From positions 1-5,803 of the forward strand of contig JASMAJ010000062.1 of the NCBI GenBank assembly GCA_030754395.1: a stretch of 5,803 nucleotides of DNA. Reading direction: 5' to 3'. The notes below the pieces were generated by a model, which was given only the letters and a program-made list of their open reading frames with translations, did no database searches and was not told the origin of the DNA. The stretch is from Candidatus Thalassarchaeaceae archaeon. Lineage in GTDB: Archaea > Thermoplasmatota > Poseidoniia > Poseidoniales > Thalassarchaeaceae. Below are positions 1-5,220 of this stretch, piece by piece; position 1 is the stretch's first letter; each line of letters starts with the position of its first letter. A program made the position numbers and the translations under genes.

Positions 1-93
1 GTAGATGAAGTCGAGAATTTCCTAATGCTTTGTGCCGAATACTGTGGTGATAACCACGCATACATGATTGCAGGAGTTAGCGTTCACGCTTGA
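1..93 (+). CDS. coxB: Cytochrome c oxidase subunit II, C-terminal end (partial)
   Basis: This is the last 30 codons of a gene that begins before the window, in frame 1 and ending in TGA. The fragment contains the CuA signature C-A-E-Y-C-G-D-N-H-A-Y-M. It supplies two bridging cysteines, the histidine and the methionine of the binuclear copper centre that accepts electrons from the external donor and passes them to haem a of subunit I. The glutamate between the cysteines is the family's Mg-site contact to subunit I. The protein stops only eight residues after the CuA methionine, so it lacks the longer tail of many bacterial subunits II and has no cytochrome c domain fused behind CuA. The first CuA histidine and the membrane hairpin would lie upstream and cannot be checked. 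It is followed at 9 nt by subunit I, consistent with one operon. Confidence 0.93.
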   Translation, partial: VDEVENFLMLCAEYCGDNHAYMIAGVSVHA

Positions 94-97
94 GGTG
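92..97 (+). promoter_or_regulatory. Ribosome binding site for coxA, overlapping the coxB stop
   Basis: GAGGTG lies 5 nt before the ATG at 103 and matches the anti-Shine-Dalgarno end of archaeal 16S rRNA. Its first two bases are the GA of the coxB stop codon (TGAGGTG at 91-97). A ribosome finishing coxB therefore sits on the coxA initiation site, which suggests translational coupling. It also supports ATG 103 as the true start. Confidence 0.75.
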
Positions 98-102
98 TTT
101 GT

Positions 103-2415
103 ATGGAGAAAAAGACATTAGCCACGCGAAGCATGGTTGCTCTAATTCTAATTTCAATCGCCATGGTTGTTTCACCAGCGGTTAATTCACTTCCGGGTGG
201 TATTGGAGGCGATTCCATTCAGACCGCTGGATGTAACTGTCATGGAGGTGCTGATGCCGGAGTAACTCCTTCTATCACCGGACTTCCTTCTGAGTACAAT
301 GCTTCCGAGGTTTATACTATTACAATTTCAATGACAGGAGGTCCTGCAGAAAGTGGAGTCAATGCGGGTGGATTCAATCTCTGGTCTTCAGATGGTGAAT
401 TTTTCCCACAAGACGCCACAGTCGAATCGCGTGCCCCTAGTGAGGTTACACACACAGAGGCTGGAAATGATTACCGAACTTGGTCGGTTGAATGGGTTGC
501 TCCAAGTCATGGACGCGATGTCGACTTCATTTTGCATACAAATGCTGTAAATGGTGATGGGACTCAGTCAGATGCCGATGATTGGAATCGTCTAGATCTA
601 TCAGTTGCGGGTTCACTAGGTCCTGGTCTTGAATCTGCAGACCCATTCAAAGTTCTAGGAACCCTCATAATCATCTCGATAGTAATGCTTGCTGCAACTC
701 TTCTGTATGGATTCTACCGAACCAGTCCCGAAACTTTCGATTGGGAGCATCTAGCACCCTATGTGGTCGAGTGGCTGACCAGTACAGACCACAAAAAGAT
801 TGGAACATTGTATTTCGTAGCCAGTCTTTTCTTCCTTGGCCTTGGTGGAATTATGGCCATGCTAATTAGAATCCAACTCGCTACACCAGGTAATGATTTC
901 ATCTCTCAAGATCAATACAACCAGTTCTTCACACTTCATGGTACAGTGATGATTTTCCTTGCTGCAATGCCTTTGATTAACGGATTTGCTAACTGGATAG
1001 TTCCACTACAAATTGGTGCACCGGACTTGGCTCTTCCTAGACTCAATGCACTTTCATTCTGGTTACAGCCATTTGCTGCCATACTAATCTTCACTGGTGT
1101 TTTCACCAGCCAAGGTGCAGACACAGGTTGGACTGGATACGCACCCTACGTGGTAAGTGGTGGAGCTCATCATGGCGTAACGATGTGGGTTGCAGGGCAA
1201 ATTATGTTGGTCGCATCATCTACTCTGACTGGAATCAATTTCCTAACTACAATCGCAGTCATGCGTGCAGACGGTATGGGCTGGATGCAGATGCCTTTGT
1301 TCACTTGGTCTGTCCTAGTAGCTAACTTGTGTTTGTTCCTCTCTATTCCTGCATTTGGTGTTGGATTAATCCAAGTTTATCTAGATAGAACAATCTCTAC
1401 TGCGTTCTATGACATGGCTGCTGGTGGAGATCCTTTACTTTGGAGCCACTTGTTCTGGTATTTCGGCCACCCTGAAGTGTATGTGGTGATTATACCAGCA
1501 TTCGGTGTGATATCTGAAGTTCTTGCAACTTCAGCTCGACGTTCTATCTTTGGGTACCGCTCGATGGTTTATGCAATGGCTGGAATTGCGGTTGTCTCAT
1601 TCATTGTGTATGGACACCACATGTTCACATCAGGTATGTCGCCAACTCTGAGATTCGTCACTATGCTGACTACGATGTTAGTGGCAGTTCCAACTGGAAT
1701 TAAGATTTTCAATTGGCTGAAAACTATGCATGGTGGCTCTCTTGTATATCGTACGCATACTCTGTGGGCTCTAGGTTTCCTTGTGACTTTCACATTAGGA
1801 GGAATCTCTGGAATGTTCTTCCCCGCCGTCGCAATGGATGTTCATTTGCACGAGACCTACTTCGTTATCGCTCACTTCCACTATGTCTTAGTTGGAGGCA
1901 CTCTCTTCGGATTCTTTTCTGCAATTTACTACTGGTATCCTAAGATGACTGGTAGAATGATGGATGAAAGGCTAGGGACACTTCACTTCCTAACCGCATT
2001 CATTTCCTACAACGGTATTTTCTGGCCTATGCATCGCCTTGGTGTTGTTGGAATGGCTCGAAGGCAGCACACTTACTTCATCAGTACTGATGATTTCACA
2101 GCACTGCCTGAGTGGGCAGCAGATTGGAACATGTTTATCTCAGTCTGTGCTTTCCTTTTCTTCTTCTCGAACTTCTTCTTAGTTGCCAATCTAGTACTAA
2201 CTTTAGCTCGCGGCGAAAAAGCACCAGCAGACCCATGGGGCGGCTGGTCATTTGAGTGGATGACATCATCTCCACCACCAACTCCATCATTTGACTGGAA
2301 CAACCTTCCAGTTCTCAAGGATGCAAACGAGCACATTGCCAACGAGCCTAGTAAACTAGGAGCGTGGTTCAACCGATTGATGGTTTCTGAAGATGAAGAG
2401 GAGGTGAGTCATTGA
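103..2415 (+). CDS. coxA: Cytochrome c oxidase subunit I (A1-type haem-copper oxidase) with an N-terminal secreted CxCH domain
   Basis: This is the catalytic subunit of the aerobic terminal oxidase: it reduces O2 to water and pumps protons across the cytoplasmic membrane. The oxidase core spans about residues 215-735, with 12 hydrophobic helices. Low-spin haem a ligands are H279 and H593, and the haem a3 ligand is H591. CuB ligands are H456, H505 and H506, with the cross-linking tyrosine Y460 in GHPEVY. E458 in that motif makes it type A1. D308 (GAPD) marks the D-channel mouth; T531 and K534 (TGIK) mark the K channel. The Mg-site HDT motif reads H583-E584-T585. The tail has the usual PWGG and SSPPP motifs. 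At 770 residues it is about 205 longer than usual. Residues 1-29 look like a signal peptide or anchor, 30-170 form a Reeler-like/choice-of-anchor-V-like domain with C44-N-C46-H47, and 184-204 are an extra helix leading into the normal cytoplasmic start (WLTSTDHKKIG). The ATG at 103 is supported by the ribosome binding site and signal peptide. The core assignment is certain; the role of the extension is unknown. Confidence 0.97.
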   Translation: MEKKTLATRSMVALILISIAMVVSPAVNSLPGGIGGDSIQTAGCNCHGGADAGVTPSITGLPSEYNASEVYTITISMTGGPAESGVNAGGFNLWSSDGEFFPQDATVESRAPSEVTHTEAGNDYRTWSVEWVAPSHGRDVDFILHTNAVNGDGTQSDADDWNRLDLSVAGSLGPGLESADPFKVLGTLIIISIVMLAATLLYGFYRTSPETFDWEHLAPYVVEWLTSTDHKKIGTLYFVASLFFLGLGGIMAMLIRIQLATPGNDFISQDQYNQFFTLHGTVMIFLAAMPLINGFANWIVPLQIGAPDLALPRLNALSFWLQPFAAILIFTGVFTSQGADTGWTGYAPYVVSGGAHHGVTMWVAGQIMLVASSTLTGINFLTTIAVMRADGMGWMQMPLFTWSVLVANLCLFLSIPAFGVGLIQVYLDRTISTAFYDMAAGGDPLLWSHLFWYFGHPEVYVVIIPAFGVISEVLATSARRSIFGYRSMVYAMAGIAVVSFIVYGHHMFTSGMSPTLRFVTMLTTMLVAVPTGIKIFNWLKTMHGGSLVYRTHTLWALGFLVTFTLGGISGMFFPAVAMDVHLHETYFVIAHFHYVLVGGTLFGFFSAIYYWYPKMTGRMMDERLGTLHFLTAFISYNGIFWPMHRLGVVGMARRQHTYFISTDDFTALPEWAADWNMFISVCAFLFFFSNFFLVANLVLTLARGEKAPADPWGGWSFEWMTSSPPPTPSFDWNNLPVLKDANEHIANEPSKLGAWFNRLMVSEDEEEVSH
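190..612 (+). other. Exported Reeler-like/choice-of-anchor-V-like domain within coxA
   Basis: Residues 30-170 of CoxA are hydrophilic and rich in Gly, Asp, Ser and Thr, and lie between a signal peptide and a membrane helix. The order of landmarks resembles secreted Reeler-like (choice-of-anchor V) domains: a Cys-Cys-His motif near the start, a 'ITGLPSEY' strand, 'GGFNLWSSDGEF', 'WSVEWVAP', and 'NAVNGDGTQSDAD' near the end. The family more often has CxxCH; here it is C-N-C-H at nt 232-243. The match is from memory of family consensus and needs a profile search. If right, the domain sits on the outer face, close to where CuA receives electrons. It might bind haem or another metal through the CxCH, but nothing in the window proves this. 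Confidence 0.6.
2398..2407 (+). promoter_or_regulatory. Strong ribosome binding site for coxC, inside the coxA 3' end
   Basis: GAGGAGGTGA is a near-perfect complement to the archaeal 16S 3' end and lies 4 nt before the TTG at 2412. It sits inside coxA, where it encodes part of the acidic tail (EEEV). It decides in favour of the TTG start at 2412: the nearby GTG at 2404 is out of frame with coxC. Confidence 0.75.
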
Positions 2416-3521
2416 GCGATAGCCACGATGACCATGACCATCATCCAAGCCCTTGGGGGCCTCATGACTGGAGTCATGGATCACCACACAATTCATTCGC
2501 GCCGTTATTCCTTGCAATGGGTGTAGCAATATTCCTATATTTCCTAGCAGAGGCTTGGAGCTTTGGTACCTATCATCCTGGATATATTCCAGCAATTTTA
2601 CTAGGTCTAGCTATTGTTGGCTTCTCTATGTTCATTTGGTGGAGACAAGACATGTCTTTCGATGGTTCACATGAACCTCTAGCAACAGGAGTTCCATTCA
2701 GACAGATTCAGATTCGTAAGGTGGCGATGTGGGTATTTTTGATGTCTGAGATGATGATATTCACATCCTTGTTCAGTACTTACATGCGTTATCGTCAAGG
2801 AATAATAAATTGTGAGACACTATTCCTTGAAGGAGAGTGGATTGACGGGACCGTTGTAACTTGCTTTGAGCCGGCAAGTCATCTAATCGCGAGTTCTTTC
2901 TGGCATATTGCACCTGGTGCAATCAACACTTTTGCTCTGATTATCTCTTCATTCACAATCGTGCAGGCACTTCGATACGCAAAGATGGCTGATTTAGATG
3001 AAGAGGTTCGTCGAAAGAAGGTATTTCGATATCTGGGAAGTACATGGTGTCTAGCAGTTCTGTTCCTAACTATGAAAATGATTGAGTGGTTTATTGGATT
3101 CTATATTCCGGAAATAGATCTTGGATTCATACATATTCATGAGCATGATATAGTATCTCTAGTGAATGAAGGGTACACGATAAATGCCGATCATTACCAG
3201 CACCATAGCTATGTAATCGATGATCATACTTTGCATGCATATGAGTTGGCTGGCTACGATATTAGTAATCTAGAGCACTATTCAAATGGTGCTCATATGA
3301 CTGCGAATGTTCAGGTCTCAGCATCCCTATTCTACGTGACCACCGGAACGCACGGTGTTCACGTTGCTGCCGGAATCGTTGGACTTACTTACATGACTTA
3401 CAAGGCTTGGAAGGGCCTTTACACTCCGTTGAATGCAGTATCAATAGAGTACTTCGGACTTTACTGGCACTTTGTTGACTTAATTTGGGTACTAGTGTTC
3501 CCATTCTTCTATCTATATTGA
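2412..3521 (+). CDS. coxC: Cytochrome c oxidase subunit III with His-rich insertion
   Basis: This is the integral-membrane accessory subunit of the oxidase, which in characterised members stabilises subunit I and supports proton uptake. Seven hydrophobic helices are visible at about 29-49, 57-77, 101-124, 161-187, 206-229, 303-330 and 344-368. Family motifs include W107...SE113 in helix III (the conserved glutamate region), E225 after helix V, the TGTHGVHV segment at 311-318, and YWHFVD at 351-356. Translation starts at TTG, overlapping the coxA stop by 3 nt (TTGA), with a strong ribosome binding site 4 nt before. At 369 residues it is much longer than the roughly 200-290 usual. The additions are a His/Asp-rich N-terminal segment (seven His in residues 5-26) and a long loop between helices V and VI (about 230-302) with ten His. 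A longer helix III-IV loop carries C134 and C151. The family call is secure; the extra segments have no known role here. Confidence 0.95.
   Translation: MSDSHDDHDHHPSPWGPHDWSHGSPHNSFAPLFLAMGVAIFLYFLAEAWSFGTYHPGYIPAILLGLAIVGFSMFIWWRQDMSFDGSHEPLATGVPFRQIQIRKVAMWVFLMSEMMIFTSLFSTYMRYRQGIINCETLFLEGEWIDGTVVTCFEPASHLIASSFWHIAPGAINTFALIISSFTIVQALRYAKMADLDEEVRRKKVFRYLGSTWCLAVLFLTMKMIEWFIGFYIPEIDLGFIHIHEHDIVSLVNEGYTINADHYQHHSYVIDDHTLHAYELAGYDISNLEHYSNGAHMTANVQVSASLFYVTTGTHGVHVAAGIVGLTYMTYKAWKGLYTPLNAVSIEYFGLYWHFVDLIWVLVFPFFYLY
3099..3317 (+). other. His-rich insertion in the helix V-VI loop of CoxC
   Basis: Residues 230-302 of subunit III connect helices V and VI, where most homologues have a loop of roughly 20 residues. 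The segment holds ten histidines (241, 243, 245, 261, 264, 265, 272, 275, 289, 295) plus many Asp, Glu and Tyr. With the usual N-in, seven-helix topology the loop faces outward. The composition suggests metal (Cu or Zn) binding or a docking surface, which is inference only. Confidence 0.65.
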
Positions 3522-3527
3522 GGTGAT
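3520..3527 (+). promoter_or_regulatory. Ribosome binding site for subunit IV, overlapping the coxC stop
   Basis: GAGGTGAT lies 5 nt before the ATG at 3533, and its first two bases are part of the coxC TGA stop. This repeats the TGAGGTG stop/ribosome-binding arrangement seen between coxB and coxA, and fixes the start at 3533. Confidence 0.75.
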
Positions 3528-3532
3528 AAATT

Positions 3533-3901
3533 ATGGCACATTATACAATATTTGGAAAAGACCCCTACTGGATGAATTTCTTTGGACTAATGATTCTGAC
3601 TCTATTCGAGGTAGCCGCAGTTGGTCTAAATCTCCAACCTGCTGCGGAAAGTCTCGGTGAAGGCTGGAATGAGAAGAAACTTACATGGACAATTCTCTGG
3701 GCAATAGGGATTCCAAAGTTCATCATGATTGCAGCTATCTTCATGCATTTGTATGGCGATAAGGATTCGAAGATTCTAACCTTGACAGCATTGTTCCCAG
3801 CCTTCTTCATCATCGTAATGGTTCTCTTCATCGGCCTAACACATCCAGATGCTGTTACTGGCCTACCCGCTTGGTGTAGACCAGGGACTTACAACATCTG
3901 A
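3533..3901 (+). CDS. coxD: Cytochrome c oxidase subunit IV (prokaryotic COX4-type)
   Basis: This is a small accessory membrane subunit of the oxidase. The 122-residue protein has three hydrophobic helices at about 15-35, 50-73 and 81-103. The second ends in a K62-F-I-M-I...F-M-H72-L pattern, which resembles the K..L.A..FMHL signature of prokaryotic subunit IV. It lies 11 nt after coxC, has a strong ribosome binding site, and is last in the visible cox operon, a common place for this subunit. The tail after helix three is short and contains one cysteine (C115). Length, helix count and context all fit. The sequence family is weakly conserved, so the call rests partly on position. The symbol is used in the bacterial sense; some genomes call this gene coxF or ctaF. 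Confidence 0.82.
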   Translation: MAHYTIFGKDPYWMNFFGLMILTLFEVAAVGLNLQPAAESLGEGWNEKKLTWTILWAIGIPKFIMIAAIFMHLYGDKDSKILTLTALFPAFFIIVMVLFIGLTHPDAVTGLPAWCRPGTYNI

Positions 3902-3966
3902 TGTACCTAAATCACTCTTCATTGACCGAATAGGTTCATCAAAAAGAGCCGACACGACAACTCACT

Positions 3967-4052
3967 GCAGACGTCGCTTAGCCTGGTATAGCGCCGGATT
4001 TGAAATCCGGTGTCCCTTGGACTCGGGAGTTCAAATCTCTCCGTCTGCGCCA
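3967..4052 (+). tRNA. tRNA-Ser (anticodon UGA)
   Basis: The 86-nt sequence folds as a class II tRNA. The acceptor stem GCAGACG (3967-3973) pairs perfectly with CGTCTGC (4042-4048), followed by discriminator G4049 and an encoded CCA (4050-4052). The D arm is short (GCT/AGC around TAGCCTGGTAT). The anticodon stem CCGGA/TCCGG (3994-3998, 4006-4010) encloses the loop TTTGAAA, giving TGA at 4001-4003. The 14-nt variable region forms GTCC/GGAC with a CTT loop (4012-4022), as expected for serine. The T arm is GGGAG-TTCAAAT-CTCTC with one G-T pair. The discriminator G and long variable arm both support serine; it reads UCA and probably other UCN codons. No clear TATA box is visible in the 65 nt between coxD and the tRNA, and no hairpin with a T-run. 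The opposite-strand gene ends at the next base. Confidence 0.96.
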
Positions 4053-5099
4053 TTATTCATTAGGGATTGAGGCAGCGCCACGTACAGTCATCTGATCACT
4101 GTGGTAACTCATAGAAATCGGAGTGGTGAGGACAGCCTCACCATCGACATTGACATACATTGGAGGATTGTGACTTTGGTCTGATGGATTACCATTTGAA
4201 TCAACAGCCTTCACTTCCAACTTTCGAGCAGTTCTCATGCTTATCTTATTCCACTTGCCAATGTGAGTACCTTTCTCCAGAGGTCCCATGATTAGGAGCA
4301 TCTGCAATTTACTCAGCCCAAAGGCCAGTAGTAGAGAGGGCTTATCCTGAGTTGGAGCAGCTCCGGGAGTGACTTTGAATCCACCACCAAAGGTTTGGCA
4401 TTGGCTCATACAAAATAATCCAGAGAAGGTTACTATTTCTCCGGGTTCTTCATCAATTTTTATCCATCCTGGTTGATTTTTCCAACCCATGATTGCTCTA
4501 ATTCCAAGTGCTGTATACTTCAATTGCCCTCTAATCCATTTGAATTTCCCCTCATTCTTCATTCGATTAACCGCGGATGTAACACCACTGTCAATCTCGA
4601 GAAAACTCCATCGAACCATGTTACCGGGCTTCTCGGCTTCACCATCTACTGCATGATGCTCTGGGTCTGGAATGGATGGATGGCCAACCGCTGGAAGTCC
4701 TTCGATACGTACAGCCCCAACTCTTCGATCAGTTCCATTGACGAGAATATCTACAGCCGCTTGCATATCGGGGAATTTATTTCCTCTAGGAGTTGGTATT
4801 CCGTGTGCTCTGGCGTAATCATTTCCACTACCTATTGGAAGGATGCCGAGTGTCTTCGATGATCCTCGTAAACCCGAACCAACTTCGTGTACTGTTCCGT
4901 CTCCACCAACAGCTACAATCATGTCATGCTCACCGTTTGCTAGTCCATGAGCCAATTCGGTTGCATGACCTGGATATTCTGTGCGGAGCAGTTCAATTTC
5001 GAATCCCGCCTCATTTAGAGCCGGTTCGAAAAGGTCCCATTGCTTGACTGAGAGTCCATCTCGGGCGTTTGGATTGAGGATACATGCTATGCGGGGCAT
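4053..5099 (-). CDS. Lipid kinase, diacylglycerol kinase catalytic family (YegS/DgkB-like)
   Basis: This is a soluble or membrane-associated ATP-dependent kinase of the family that phosphorylates diacylglycerol, sphingoid bases or related lipid alcohols. Visible family motifs are an N-terminal 'ILNPNARDG' strand (7-15), the nucleotide-binding GGDGTVHEV (65-73), 'LGILPIGSGNDYARAHGIP' (84-102) and a C-terminal DGE (319-321) in the place of the family's catalytic aspartate region. At 348 residues it is longer than the usual roughly 290-310. Part of the excess is a polar stretch at about 132-163 before the middle beta domain. ATG 5099 puts the first strand at the very N-terminus, as in homologues; no ribosome binding site is visible, so it may be leaderless or weakly led. 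It is divergent from ribD and convergent with tRNA-Ser, its TAA stop abutting the tRNA end. The substrate cannot be told from sequence; NAD kinase is less likely given the DGE tail and GSGNDYAR motif. Confidence 0.88.
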   Translation of the reverse strand: MPRIACILNPNARDGLSVKQWDLFEPALNEAGFEIELLRTEYPGHATELAHGLANGEHDMIVAVGGDGTVHEVGSGLRGSSKTLGILPIGSGNDYARAHGIPTPRGNKFPDMQAAVDILVNGTDRRVGAVRIEGLPAVGHPSIPDPEHHAVDGEAEKPGNMVRWSFLEIDSGVTSAVNRMKNEGKFKWIRGQLKYTALGIRAIMGWKNQPGWIKIDEEPGEIVTFSGLFCMSQCQTFGGGFKVTPGAAPTQDKPSLLLAFGLSKLQMLLIMGPLEKGTHIGKWNKISMRTARKLEVKAVDSNGNPSDQSHNPPMYVNVDGEAVLTTPISMSYHSDQMTVRGAASIPNE

Positions 5100-5220
5100 T
5101 GTTCAGTGAGGAGCAGTTCCAAACTTCAATGCTCGGGGAATAGAGATAGACAAATTTGACTGAATTCTTCGAAAGCGAGGAATGATGTGTGATGTTCGAT
5201 GCGGAGGTGCTGGTAGTAGC
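5100..5220. promoter_or_regulatory. Divergent spacer between the lipid kinase gene and ribD, likely holding both promoters
   Basis: The 121 nt separate two divergent genes, so both promoters should lie here or in the adjoining gene ends. The most AT-rich block is CAAATTTG (5151-5158), an 8-nt perfect palindrome. It could act as a TATA-like element in either direction: a start about 25 nt downstream would fall near 5180 on the + strand or near 5128 on the - strand. This is a weak, position-based guess. No riboswitch-like structure was recognised ahead of ribD. Confidence 0.3.
5203..5209 (+). promoter_or_regulatory. Probable ribosome binding site for ribD
   Basis: GGAGGTG is the same motif used by the cox genes and lies 11 nt before the ATG at 5221. 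The spacing is longer than the 4-5 nt in the cox operon but it is the only strong motif near the start. It favours 5221 over in-frame ATGs at 5182 and 5185, which have only a GAGG directly before them. Confidence 0.55.

Noticed and set aside
2073..2595. Two minus-strand open frames of 99 and 79 codons across the coxA/coxC junction
   Set aside because: They are antisense to secure genes with intact family motifs; composition is that of reverse-complement shadows.
3901..3933. Ten-codon frame starting at the ATG that overlaps the coxD stop (TGATG)
   Set aside because: It is too short, has no ribosome binding site of the cox type, and ends after MYLNHSSLTE; the overlap is probably chance.
3905..3935. 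Possible hairpin ACCTA/TAGGT after the cox operon
   Set aside because: Only five pairs around a 21-nt loop and no T-run; not convincing as a terminator.
3967..4052. tRNA as an integration (att) site
   Set aside because: No integrase, no duplicated tRNA 3' end and no mobile-element genes are visible within the window.
3849..4070. Open frame of 73 codons spanning the end of subunit IV and the whole tRNA
   Set aside because: It overlaps coxD out of frame and runs through a well-folded tRNA, has no ribosome binding site, and its product resembles nothing.
4473..5047. Plus-strand open frames of 129 and 84 codons inside the lipid kinase gene
   Set aside because: They are antisense to a gene with recognisable GGDGT and DGE motifs; no ribosome binding site or family resemblance.
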